From Nakamurella antarctica (GTDB lineage Bacteria > Actinomycetota > Actinomycetes > Mycobacteriales > Nakamurellaceae): DNA of 64,000 nt. Every line of letters begins with the position of its first letter. Within the stretch, counting starts at the first letter, position 1. This document shows, in pieces, positions 53,158 through 61,975 of this stretch. Under the pieces are notes generated by a model. It ran no database searches. It saw only the letters and a program-made list of their open reading frames with translations, and was not told the DNA's origin. Position numbers and translations under genes: made by a program. The stretch lies in contig NZ_CP034170.1 in the NCBI RefSeq assembly GCF_003860405.1, positions 2,790,001 to 2,854,000 on the forward strand, in the 5' to 3' direction.

Positions 53158-56100
53158 GCCTTGGGCCGGAATACATCGAATCCGAGAAGCCACTGCTCGA
53201 TCAGTTGGTAGGTCTTGGTTGGTCGCATGTCGAAGGCTCGAAGTCGGATCCAGCCGTCACTGGTCGCGAAACGTTTCGTGCACCGTTGATCGAGGCGCGC
53301 CTACGCGAGATGCTGCGCCAAAACAACCCCGGTCCCGATGGTCAGCCTTGGCTTGATGACTCACGGCTGTCCGAGGCTGGCTCCGCGCTGACTCGCACGG
53401 AGACCGGAAAGCTGGTCGAAATCAATGAGCGCCTGACCCAGCGCCTCCTTGAAGGCGTGACAATTGCGGGACTTACGGAGTGGGATCAAGGTCGCAGCCA
53501 ACGAATCAAGTTCATCGATTTCGATCATCCGGAGCGCAACCACTTCTTGGCGGTCAGTCAGTTCCGTGTCGATGAACCTGGCGGTCAATCCAAGAAGTTT
53601 GTGGTGCCCGATGTGGTGTTGTTCGTCAACGGCATCCCACTGGTCGTGATCGAGTGCAAAAGTCCTTACGTCACTGATCCAATGGCCGAGGGCATCAACC
53701 AGTTGCGGCGCTACGCAAATCAGCGCGATCTTGGCGCACCGGAGGGTTGTGAGCAGCTATTTTGGACGAACCAGTTCATCGTCTCGACATACGGAGACAA
53801 GGCTCGCGTCGGCACGTTTACCTCTGGGCCTGAGCACTTCCTGGAATGGAAAAACGCCGCACCGCTGAGCCGCGACCAGTTGGCCGATCACTTGGGCAAA
53901 CCTGCCGCCGATCTCACAGGGCAAGAGCTGCTCGTTGCTGGGATGCTTACTCCCGCAAACCTTCTGGATATCATTCGGCACTACACGCTGTTTCAGGAGG
54001 CAGATGGGCGACGCATAAAGATCGTCGCCCGCTATCAGCAGTACCGCGCCGTCCTCAAAGCCGTTAACCGCCTCCGCACCGGGGAGACCCGCAAAATCGA
54101 CGGCGAGCACGACCGCCGCGGTGGATTGGTGTGGCATACCCAAGGCTCAGGCAAATCCTTGACGATGGTGTTCTTGATGCGTGCGATGCGCTCTGACCCG
54201 GTCCTGCGGTCTTTCAAGGTCGTCATTATCACTGATCGGACCGACCTTGAGAAGCAACTGGCTGCGACCGCCATTATGTCCGGCGAGACTGTTCAGCGTG
54301 CTCGGAAGTCCGCCAATCTCCGAACGATGTTGGCTGAACACGGCCCGGCACTTGTATTCGCCATGATTCACAAGTACCGCGACCCGGACACTCAGAGTTC
54401 GAAGGATCAGGGCCTCTACGGTGACGAAAATGTCGAGTCGTTCGGCGTGCTGAATACCGATGAGTCGATTCTCATCATGGTCGATGAGGCTCACCGGTCG
54501 CAGACGTCGACCCTGCACGCGAACCTGATGGCTGCCATGCCGAATGCCGCCAAGATCGGGTTTACGGGTACACCGATCATGCGCGAGGGGAAAAAGCGCA
54601 CCGAGTCGATCTTCGGCGAGTTCATAGATAGGTACACGATCCGGCAGGCCGAGGAAGATGGCGCTGTTGTGCCGATCTTTTACGAGGGAAGAACAGCCAA
54701 GGGCGCGGTGGCCGGCGGTAGCGACCTAGATGAGCTCTTCGAAGACATGTTCGCTGAACACACCGACGCCGAGATCGAGAAGCTGAAAACCCGCTACGCC
54801 ACAGCCGGGTCGGTGCTCGAAGCACCCAACTTGATTGCGGCTAAGGCGAAATCAATGTTGTGGCATTACGTTTCGACCGTGATGCCGAATGGCTTCAAAG
54901 CGCAAGTCACAGCAGCAAGCCGGCTCGCGACCATTCGCTACCGCGGAGCGTTGATGATCGCCCGCGATGAGTTGGTGGCTCAGATCGAGGCTCTCCCCGC
55001 TCATCTGCGTGCCGATTACGACGGTGATGCAGTCGATATCGACAGCCTGGACCGCAAGACGCAGGTGCTAGTGCGTGCGACTCCCCAGATCGAGTTACTC
55101 AAGGCGTTGGAATTCGTCCCCGTAATTTCGGGCAGCCACAATGATAATCCGACCTGGGCGCAGTGGACCGACAAGTCGCGTCAGGACGCCTCGATCGAAC
55201 ACTTCAAAAAGAAGCTCGGGCAGTTGAGCGATAAGACCAGCCCGGTGGCCTTCCTGATCGTGCGCACCATGCTGCTGACCGGCTTCGACGCGCCAATCGA
55301 GCAAGTGCTCTACCTGGACCGATCGATCCAAGACGCTGAACTGTTGCAGGCCATCGCTCGCGTCAACCGGACCGCCACCGGTAAAAGTGCTGGACTACTG
55401 GTCGACTACTACGGGGTCGGTGCGCACCTGCAAAAGGCGTTAAAGGCCTATGCACCCGAAGATGCCGAAGATGCGATCGGCGCGCTGGCTTCGATTAAGG
55501 ACGAGTTGCCAAAACTGCAAGATCAGCATGCACGAGTGCTTGCGGTCTTTGCCCAGGCTGGCATCGATAGCTTCGACACTGCCCAAGATGTCGAGGCCTG
55601 CGTGCAGGTGCTGGAGGATGAGGCTCTCCGCGCCCGCTTCGGAGTGCTCCTGAAACAGTTCCTGTCCACCATGGACACCGTCATGCCGCGCCCGGAGGCG
55701 CTGCCGTTCGTGCGCGACGCCAAACGTCTGGGGATCGTCTCGCTGGCTGCAAAGCGCCGCTACCGCGACGACGGGCTCGGCGACTTCGACAGTTCTCTGT
55801 ACGGTGAAAAGGTCCGCAAACTGATCGACGAGCATGTAACCGCCCTCGATATCGCCACCAAGATTCCGCCGGTGTCGATCACCGACCCGGACTTCTTAGC
55901 CAAAGTTCAGGGTCTGACTTCTGATAAGGCCAAGGCGTCGGAGATGGAACATGCGCTTCGCTTCCATATACGCAAGAACTTTGACGAAGATCCGGCTCGC
56001 TACACCAAGTTGTCCGAACGGCTCGTCGAGATCCTGAGGTCTCTGACGGACAAGTGGGATCAGCTCGCGTTGGCATTAACCGAATTGCTCTCTGACGCTC

Positions 56101-56438
56101 AGGGGGACGACATGGGCAGCGCTGTACACAACGATCCGTTGGTGATGCGTTTTTATGGTCTGCTGGAGGCTGAGTTGGCAACCGGTGCAACGCTGCCCGA
56201 GGAGGTTCGTCTAGATATCGTGCACTTAGCGCAAGAGATTGTGATCGAAGTCGAGGCGCAGGCCAACATAGTGCGGTTTTGGCAGAACCCGCAGAAGCAA
56301 GATTTTCTGCGTAGGCAACTGATCCACGCCCTTGACGACCGCGACCTGTTCCCGTTCGACGAGCAGGCTCCGTTAGCCGATAAGTTGATGGAACTTGCCA
56401 AAGCAAACCAGTTATTAATCGCTTCGAGGGGGAAGTGA
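53154..56438 (+). CDS. hsdR: Type I restriction endonuclease/translocase HsdR
   Basis: This 1094-residue protein begins at GTG 53154 (GTGA overlap with hsdS). The N-terminal PD-(D/E)xK nuclease shows D153 in VVPDVVLF and E167/K169 in VIECKS. The SF2 translocase has Walker A GSGKS at 331-335, a Walker B DEAHRSQ and later motifs (ILIMVDEAHRS, FLIVRTMLLTGFDAP, QAIARVNRTATGKS). A C-terminal helical domain follows. It cleaves DNA lacking the methylation set by HsdM/HsdS, typically distant from the site. All key residues are intact. Confidence 0.95.
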   Translation: MSLGPEYIESEKPLLDQLVGLGWSHVEGSKSDPAVTGRETFRAPLIEARLREMLRQNNPGPDGQPWLDDSRLSEAGSALTRTETGKLVEINERLTQRLLEGVTIAGLTEWDQGRSQRIKFIDFDHPERNHFLAVSQFRVDEPGGQSKKFVVPDVVLFVNGIPLVVIECKSPYVTDPMAEGINQLRRYANQRDLGAPEGCEQLFWTNQFIVSTYGDKARVGTFTSGPEHFLEWKNAAPLSRDQLADHLGKPAADLTGQELLVAGMLTPANLLDIIRHYTLFQEADGRRIKIVARYQQYRAVLKAVNRLRTGETRKIDGEHDRRGGLVWHTQGSGKSLTMVFLMRAMRSDPVLRSFKVVIITDRTDLEKQLAATAIMSGETVQRARKSANLRTMLAEHGPALVFAMIHKYRDPDTQSSKDQGLYGDENVESFGVLNTDESILIMVDEAHRSQTSTLHANLMAAMPNAAKIGFTGTPIMREGKKRTESIFGEFIDRYTIRQAEEDGAVVPIFYEGRTAKGAVAGGSDLDELFEDMFAEHTDAEIEKLKTRYATAGSVLEAPNLIAAKAKSMLWHYVSTVMPNGFKAQVTAASRLATIRYRGALMIARDELVAQIEALPAHLRADYDGDAVDIDSLDRKTQVLVRATPQIELLKALEFVPVISGSHNDNPTWAQWTDKSRQDASIEHFKKKLGQLSDKTSPVAFLIVRTMLLTGFDAPIEQVLYLDRSIQDAELLQAIARVNRTATGKSAGLLVDYYGVGAHLQKALKAYAPEDAEDAIGALASIKDELPKLQDQHARVLAVFAQAGIDSFDTAQDVEACVQVLEDEALRARFGVLLKQFLSTMDTVMPRPEALPFVRDAKRLGIVSLAAKRRYRDDGLGDFDSSLYGEKVRKLIDEHVTALDIATKIPPVSITDPDFLAKVQGLTSDKAKASEMEHALRFHIRKNFDEDPARYTKLSERLVEILRSLTDKWDQLALALTELLSDAQGDDMGSAVHNDPLVMRFYGLLEAELATGATLPEEVRLDIVHLAQEIVIEVEAQANIVRFWQNPQKQDFLRRQLIHALDDRDLFPFDEQAPLADKLMELAKANQLLIASRGK

Positions 56439-57163
56439 CGAGCGTGGTCGAGAGGACGCTTCGACTCGATGGGATGACGATCCCCGTCGAAACCGATGGC
56501 ACCAGCCGAAAGGCAAAGCTGACCATCGACCGCGACGGGAGCCTGCAACTCAAGGCTGCACCCGACGTCGAACAGGCTGAGCTCGAACACTTTTTGACGT
56601 CCAAGCGGGAATGGATTTACCGCAAGCTGGCCGAAAAGGAATCCCTTCGCTACGAGCCGGTCACGAAGGAGTTTGTTGATGGTGAAGGCTTTCTGTACCT
56701 TGGGCGCAGCCACCAGCTTCGAATCGTCGACACCGGCGACCATCGGGTGCGGCTGCAACGTGGGAAGCTAAACCTCCCCAAGGCCATTTCCGAAACGGGA
56801 TACGAGCATGTCATCGCCTGGTACCGGATGGCAGGGCTGACCTGGATAAGGCCCCGAGCCGCAGACTGGGCCAAGCGATTATGCGTCGATCCTCACATGA
56901 TCGAAGTGGCAGACCTAGGCAACAAGTGGGGTTCTACTCTGCCCGACGGTCGGGTACGCATTCATTGGGCGACCATGCAGCTGCGCCCTAGGCTGGTCGA
57001 GTACGTGCTCGCGCACGAGCTGGCTCATCTCCGCGAAGCACACCACGGCCCCGCATTTTGGCAGCTTCTCAACAGAGCAATGCCCGACTGCGAACAACGC
57101 AAAGCAGAGCTCGCAAACACCGGAGCCGCCCTGTGGCACGGTGTTACGGGTAATTACGTGTAG
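56435..57163 (+). CDS. YgjP-like (M48/DUF45) metallopeptidase of the R-M operon
   Basis: The GTG at 56435 overlaps the hsdR stop as GTGA. The 242-residue protein has the zinc motif HELAHLREAHHG (H194, H198, then H203/H204) preceded by WGSTLPDGRVRIHWATMQLRPRLVEYVLAHELAHL, typical of YgjP/SprT-like peptidases. This family is regularly found as a fourth gene after hsdR in type I operons; its role may be HsdR turnover or DNA-protein crosslink repair, but is unproven. Confidence 0.92.
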   Translation: MTSVVERTLRLDGMTIPVETDGTSRKAKLTIDRDGSLQLKAAPDVEQAELEHFLTSKREWIYRKLAEKESLRYEPVTKEFVDGEGFLYLGRSHQLRIVDTGDHRVRLQRGKLNLPKAISETGYEHVIAWYRMAGLTWIRPRAADWAKRLCVDPHMIEVADLGNKWGSTLPDGRVRIHWATMQLRPRLVEYVLAHELAHLREAHHGPAFWQLLNRAMPDCEQRKAELANTGAALWHGVTGNYV

Positions 57164-57421
57164 CCTAAGCGCGCTCGTTTCTCTGCACTGCGCAAACGGC
57201 GTGTGTCTTTCGGGTTCGACTTCGGAGTTACCCTGGTCGGGCAGCTGATACCGCTTTGAAGCTTGGCTTAGAAATGAGCCAGAATGTCAGATTAGAGAAT
57301 CGCAATTTGCGCGTATGAAGTGGGCCGAGGTACTGCCTACGGCAGGGCTACTTCGGTGCATCCGTTTGTGGCTCCGGCCGAATAATCAGATCGAGATCTG
57401 CACCCCAGCGTGGAAGGTAGT

Positions 57422-57859
57422 CTAATCACTTTCAGAGGGAATCTTCCAGCGGTCGATCGCGTGATTGTACAGCTTTGCGCGCAACTTTCTCTCGTCGAAT
57501 TTTTCAAGGTGCCTGAAGTCCACGTAACAGTGCCCGGGTGATTGCCCTTCGCGACACTGGCTGTCGTCGACCGAGCGGGTATCCAGGGCTTTTACTTCAG
57601 CCACAGAAACGGCGAACACGACCTCTGACTTTGAATTGGCATTTTCGTTGTGCCATGCGCGACTCTCAGACGGGCTAGCCAAGGAAGATCTTGCGTACGA
57701 GGGCTTTCCCTTATCTGCACTTGAAGGTCCAAACGCATGCGAAAGTGGTCGGCGAACATTTGGATCCCAGTTGTGGGTGGGAATTTGCCTGTACAACAAT
57801 TCAGCGTCATCTTCGAGGTCGAATTCGCATCCGTCCAGATTTTGAAACGAGGCGGTCAT
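57422..57859 (-). CDS. Second gene of an unrecognised two-gene cassette
   Basis: This 145-residue protein starts MTASFQNLDGCEFDLEDDAELLYRQIPTHNW and contains SHAFGPSSADKGKPSYARSSLASP, VVFAVSVAEVKAL and a GHCYVDFRHLEKFDERKLRAKLYNHA tail. The stretch around FGPSSADKGKPSYAR recalls a widespread small family with a QAFxPTPKDEGKLSV pattern that tends to lie in accessory regions; function there is unknown. Its ATG overlaps the larger gene's TGA (ATGA), so both are translated together. Confidence 0.7.
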   Translation of the reverse strand: MTASFQNLDGCEFDLEDDAELLYRQIPTHNWDPNVRRPLSHAFGPSSADKGKPSYARSSLASPSESRAWHNENANSKSEVVFAVSVAEVKALDTRSVDDSQCREGQSPGHCYVDFRHLEKFDERKLRAKLYNHAIDRWKIPSESD

Positions 57860-59079
57860 CGGAGGGCTTCCCGTAGTTGCGATTTAATCTCGGTGAGATC
57901 TTGTGTGTAGAGGTCCGTGGCATCTCCAGTCTCCAGACCCATGTTGAACAGATACAGAGCAGCTTCGGAATTAATTTCTAGCGTCAGTAGCCGTTTCGAG
58001 GTGGGCCATTCGACCACGACCCCACCATCTTCGCATGGATAGATACCGGGCTGCGGTAACAAATCTGAGACTGACCTCATGGCCTCGCGAGCAGCATCGA
58101 TAGCGACAAATGATATAACAGAGCTCTTCTCGAAGTCGGGATGCCAGTTCGGCGATAGGTAGGCAAGTTCGCGGATGCGACCAGACCATGGCTCTGCCTC
58201 GATTTGGAGTAATTCTAACGAATCGACTTGCAGTATGCGATACAGCTGGCCATCTCTCCAACTCATCCGCCCGGTCACACGAACCACCGGAGCCTGGGCG
58301 CGAGATTCAAGCACAGCTTTTAGGTCTGCAGTCAATTCGGCCTCGGAATAGTTTCCGTGGACATTTCCGTAGTGCAGGGTTTCAATATCGAAACTTTTCT
58401 TGTCGGCATTCATTGCGAAAAGCCGACCAGCAACGGTAGAGATAAATTTTTCGTTCTCTACGGGCACAACTGGTGGATTTAAAAGCGCCCCTGGTGGACC
58501 TACAGCCTCCATTACGATCTGCGCAAACGGCCGAAATGTGGTCGAGGCGGTGTCGGTGGTGATTTCGAGGTACTCATGCTCCTCTCCGCGAGCCTGCAGT
58601 TGCAGTGTCTCGTCGGGTCGAAGGCTGGTTCCAAAGTCCAGGAACGCAGCCAATGAAGAAAGCGCGTTCCAGGAAGATAGATCGTTGGATAATTCGAGTT
58701 CGTGCGCGATTTCTTCGAAGGCACTATCGACCCGTTCCGGTGAGTCGAAGTCAACCCGTGCAAGCTTTGAGAGGTCGGCCTCAAGATTGTCGCGCCCACG
58801 GTCGTAATATCGATCGTACTGAGACGCTGGCCTATCAAGAAGCGGGATCGCACTGCCGTCCGCAACGCCAGAAATCGCCAGGTCGAAATCCGTCTCGAAT
58901 TCGGGTGGAAGGGGCTCTTCGTAGCCCTCTGCAAGCCAGGCTCGCTTTGCCGACTCCAGAAGCATCGTTCGGTAACGCTGTATTTCTATCAGGGCGTCTA
59001 TTGGAAGTCGTGCCTTGTTAAATCGGGCGCCACTGAGCTTTAAACGAGCAAAGTGCGCCCCACCATCTCCGTCGGCCAT
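57856..59079 (-). CDS. First gene of an unrecognised two-gene cassette
   Basis: This 407-residue protein has no signal or membrane helix. The N-terminal half is helical with charged stretches (LIEIQRYRTMLLESAKRAWLAEGYEE, YDRYYDRGRDNLEADLSKLARVDF, LAAFLDFGTSLRPDETLQLQARGEEHEYLEI); the C-terminal half is beta-rich (ALYLFNMGLETG, VVVEWPTSKRLLTLEIN). I recognise no family and see no catalytic motif. It ends in overlap with the smaller gene and stands immediately beyond the type I operon in convergent orientation. Position suggests an accessory defence or phage-related function; unproven. Confidence 0.65.
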   Translation of the reverse strand: MADGDGGAHFARLKLSGARFNKARLPIDALIEIQRYRTMLLESAKRAWLAEGYEEPLPPEFETDFDLAISGVADGSAIPLLDRPASQYDRYYDRGRDNLEADLSKLARVDFDSPERVDSAFEEIAHELELSNDLSSWNALSSLAAFLDFGTSLRPDETLQLQARGEEHEYLEITTDTASTTFRPFAQIVMEAVGPPGALLNPPVVPVENEKFISTVAGRLFAMNADKKSFDIETLHYGNVHGNYSEAELTADLKAVLESRAQAPVVRVTGRMSWRDGQLYRILQVDSLELLQIEAEPWSGRIRELAYLSPNWHPDFEKSSVISFVAIDAAREAMRSVSDLLPQPGIYPCEDGGVVVEWPTSKRLLTLEINSEAALYLFNMGLETGDATDLYTQDLTEIKSQLREALR

Positions 59080-59149
59080 CAGATGAACCTACAGCATTAG
59101 CCCTGGGCCGGAGGCGCGCACCGCACCCACCGCGGGGTATTCTGAATCA

Positions 59150-59720
59150 GCAGGCCGCCGCCGCAGGTCAGGTGTTGACCTGGGACATCACCAAACTGGC
59201 CGAGCCGGTCAAAAGCCAGTATTTCGACGCCTGCGTGATGGTCGACATTTACTCCCGCAGGATCGTCGGAGCCCAAGTGCGACCAGCGAATTCACGGCAC
59301 CGTGATGATCAGCAAGCTGGTCGGGGCATTCCACGCTGACTTACAGACCCCCTAATCCCATTCCCGGCGAGGGGTCTCCAACGACAACACCTACAGCGAG
59401 GCGTGGTTCAAGACCTTGAAGTACACACCTTTCTTTCCCGACGTGGTCAACTCCCTGAGTGCCGCTCGCACCTTCACGGCGGCTTCGTCGATGACTAAAA
59501 CCACCTCCACACCTGCATCGGACTTCACACACCCACCGCCGTCCACTACAGCCACGCCGAAACCACCAAAAACTGGCTCATCGGCACGCTCACAACGGCC
59601 CTAGCGCAGCACCCCACCCGATTCACCAAGCCGACCGTGATCCCCAAGGTCCTCGCCATTCCCGAAGCTGCTTGGATCTCGCAACCGCAAAACCAAGACA
59701 ACAAAACGTTCGCCGCCTGG
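59150..59720 (+). pseudogene. Dead IS3-family transposase (OrfB-like)
   Basis: Pieces of a transposase integrase core can be read in different frames: VLTWDITKLAEPVKSQYFDACVMVDIYSRRIVG near the start, VSNDNTYSEAWFKTLKYTPFFPDVV further on, then HTCIGLHTPTAVHYSHAETTKNWLIG and LAIPEAAWISQP. A stop and at least two frame changes lie between. It belongs to a group different from the intact IS3 element at 47992. No terminal repeats are evident, so only a core remains. Confidence 0.85.
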
Positions 59721-59784
59721 CAAACTACTTTTGACTTCCCATTTCGGCAAATTCCGACCTCTCAGCAGCGAGCAAGCTTCTGAA

Positions 59785-60239
59785 CTGCGGAATCACCTTT
59801 CAAGTTTCCAGGAAATGTCGACCTGCGCCACCAACACTCCCCACTCCCCCTTAACGCCCTGACCAGCGGAACCATCTGACCTGCTGCGTCTCAAGCTCTT
59901 AACCTGCGGAGTCGCGATACTTCTCGACTGCGGCTCGACAACCTCTCCTAGCGGTTTCCTCTGAGCCAAAAGGATCAGTAGGGCACTGCCTTCCTCGTTT
60001 CTCCTGTTCCAAATGGAACACCTGACGTGCCGTTTCCCTCTCCCATTTGGGACAGTAGGGAGCTACCTTCGCTGGCTCTACTGTGGCAAACGCCACGGTA
60101 CATTTCAGTGAAAGCCCGCCGCCCTCAACGCTTGAGCTGCGGTCTCACCTGTGTCAGCTGACACAGCTGCCCTGTAGGACCGCATCAGAGCAAAGCTGGA
60201 CCTGCGGTTTCTCTTGCTGCGTTTGTAAAAGTAGAAACC
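59785..60239. repeat. Palindrome-rich tract with recurring CTGCGG
   Basis: CTGCGG occurs five times in one orientation (59785, 59904, 59928, 60137, 60202). Between them are several palindromes: TTTCCAGGAAA (59805-59815), TGTTCCA-2-TGGAACA (60005-60020), TCCCA-2-TGGGA (60041-60052), TGTGTCAGCTGACACA (60150-60165, perfect) and GGTTTCT/AGAAACC (60206-60212, 60233-60239). The spacing is irregular. It ends 90 bases before the RHH-like gene. It could be a partition, origin or operator region of an integrated element. Confidence 0.65.
59899..60096 (-). CDS. Possible 65-residue protein in the palindrome tract
   Basis: A GTG-started frame encodes KVAPYCPKWERETARQVFHLEQEKRGRQCPTDPFGSEETARRGCRAAVEKYRDSAG after a short leader; its charge pattern looks protein-like and contains three cysteines. 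No ribosome site is clear, and the DNA is full of palindromes that could explain the conserved look. Offered with low confidence. Confidence 0.28.
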   Translation of the reverse strand: MAFATVEPAKVAPYCPKWERETARQVFHLEQEKRGRQCPTDPFGSEETARRGCRAAVEKYRDSAG

Positions 60240-60330
60240 ACCAGGAAAAGCTGAACAGCTCTAGATGAGCTTTCTTTACAGGTAGATCCAAGGGGTCTCT
60301 TGTGAGGTTGGAAACAGGCACACAGCCAAT

Positions 60331-60573
60331 TTGTCGCCGATCGTTTCGGTCCGCACGGACCGCCCAGTCTTGGACGCAGTGAATGCCTGGGCGGCCCGCA
60401 CTTACCAAAGTTGCGGGTTGTATCTTCGGGCAGCGATCACCGAAGAACTACCGAAGCTGCCGGAGCGGTTCTGGGCGCATGACGCAACCGACCACCGCGA
60501 CGAAGACACCGAGAAGTTCAACCAAATCATGGTTGGCCTCCTCAAAAAACTCGACACCAACAAAGACCAGTAG
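60331..60573 (+). CDS. Ribbon-helix-helix-like small protein
   Basis: A TTG-started frame gives 80 residues. IVSVRTDRPVLDAVNAWAARTYQSCGLYLRAAITEEL fits the RHH pattern: a short basic strand, helix, turn with serine, and second helix; an acidic helical tail follows. RHH proteins bind palindromic operators as dimers and serve as antitoxins, partition proteins or relaxosome parts. A tract rich in palindromes ends just upstream. Start codon is uncertain. Confidence 0.55.
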   Translation: MSPIVSVRTDRPVLDAVNAWAARTYQSCGLYLRAAITEELPKLPERFWAHDATDHRDEDTEKFNQIMVGLLKKLDTNKDQ

Positions 60574-61573
60574 CGACTTCCGCCAGAGATCCCACGAGGC
60601 TCGTCCGCACCAAGTGAACGATCGGGAATCACCGCGACGTGTTCATGGTCGGCCCGCTAGCCAAGTCCCATCCGTCCGCCCAGCGGCCAACTCAGACCGT
60701 CACCGCCGACATCCTGGCACATCGACTTCGACGCCGCCCCCGCCGCTAGCGCCGCAGCACCTAGCGCTGGCCACATCAACCACTCGACGCAAGCGCGTGC
60801 GCCGCTGCGTCTCGTCCCGCAACGCACCCCCGAAAAACCACCGCCTCACATCTACACACCTCTGGCATCTCGCATTTGGCGGGTGGAGGCAGCCTCGTTG
60901 ACGAGACAGTCCCGCGACAACAAGTCAGCCCCAGCAAGCCGACCGGCTGTGGTGGTCGGTGTATTTCCATTCTGCGGTTCGGGGCCTATACCCAAGGGCG
61001 CGCCTGGACATCTCCCCCGGTTGCGGCACGACAAGGATGATCGAAATTTTCGTTGGAACAGCAGCCGCCAATCGGCCGGTCTTCATTCGAGCTTGGACCA
61101 AAAGATGGGACCCCGGTACGCGAAGCCGACGAGATGCCAGAGGTCTGTAGATACATGAGCTGTGTTCGAGTCGGCGAGCGAGGCGTTGGGAGCGACGCTC
61201 TGGGGCGCTAATTGGACCTGGGGAGCGTTCTGGGTCGGCTTCACGCGAGGAAGCGCATGGCTTGGGCGGAAGGGAATTTGGTGTGCTAGCGGTGTGAGTG
61301 CGTTGAGCCGGGCCGTGCGGTTTGAGCAGTCGACCTTGTAGGAGCAAATGAAGCCGTTGTGGATCACGTTGCAATTGCGATCCCCAAGTGCTCGCCAGCC
61401 GTTCTTTCGCGACACCTCCTGCTCCGGGCACACAGACTCAAAGGTGAGGTATTCGCAGAATGCCTGAAGTTTCCTGCACTCGGGTGCCAATTCAGGCGAA
61501 TCGGCATCATTGGATGCAGTTTTCTGCAACCCGGCGCGAGCTGGTGTTTAAGGATGACTACCCTCTCCCGTTT
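60574..61573. other. 1-kb stretch without a supported gene
   Basis: Several frames of 100-170 codons are open on both strands, but none has a ribosome site, a convincing start or recognisable features. The best is a minus-strand frame of 148 codons (61083-61529) rich in cysteine (EYLTFESVCPEQE, RNCNVIHNGFICSYKVDC) that has only TTG as start. This looks like decayed element DNA. Confidence 0.45.
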
Positions 61574-61933
61574 TCATGGTTGCTGTTTGCTGCAACGCCG
61601 CGCCAGCTGTACGGATCGGAACGCCGTCATCGTCCAACTGAGCCAGAGACACAGGCTCGACGGCGTAATCAGTCGGTTGCTGACCCCACCCAGCCACGCA
61701 CCGAACACCGTCAACCATCCGGTCTGTTTCAGCTCAGTCAGAGCCGACGTCACCGTTCGTTTAGACCGCCCTGGTTCGACCGCTAACGAATCGCCGGTAA
61801 GCCCGTCTTGCATGGGATCTGAACTACCCCACAGGTGCCCTGCCAGGATCACCTACATCTTGAATGCCGTCATCGACAGATACGTCGCCGCCGCCAATTC
61901 TTTCGGTACCTGGGGGCGCGGATGCGTACGCAT
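61574..61933 (-). pseudogene. Winged-HTH gene interrupted by an amber stop
   Basis: On the minus strand ATG 61933 opens a frame MRTHPRPQVPKELAAATYL...FKM that meets TAG at 61853-61855 and then continues in the same frame with ILAGHLWGSSDPMQDGLTGDSLAVEPGRSKRTVTSALTELKQTGWLT, a winged helix-turn-helix. Together they make 119 residues. The TAG is followed directly by GTG, which could restart translation. The start codon lies in the centre of a 45-base palindrome. It may be dead or regulated by re-initiation. Confidence 0.55.
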
Positions 61934-61950
61934 TCCGCGCCCCCAGGTAC
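61906..61950. repeat. 45-base near-perfect palindrome over a start codon
   Basis: Outer arms of 17 bases (61906-61922 and 61934-61950; ends GTACCTGGGGG...) are exactly complementary, and the centre TGCGTACGCA is itself a palindrome, with one extra T. The ATG of the interrupted HTH gene is in the centre and its upstream purines in the arm. There is no T-run. A cruciform, protein-binding site or RNA hairpin hiding the start are possible. Confidence 0.9.
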
Positions 61951-61975
61951 ACACGGACTCCGGTGCAGACGCTCA

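Noticed and set aside
59785-60239. CRISPR array
   Set aside because: Repeats are short, irregularly spaced and differ in context; no uniform repeat-spacer units and no cas genes.
60383-60901. 172-codon plus-strand frame
   Set aside because: Out of frame with the RHH-like gene, low complexity (Arg/Pro/Ser/Thr), no start support.
61083-61529. 148-codon cysteine-rich minus-strand frame
   Set aside because: Only a TTG start without a ribosome site, an upstream stop close by and no family resemblance, in decayed DNA.
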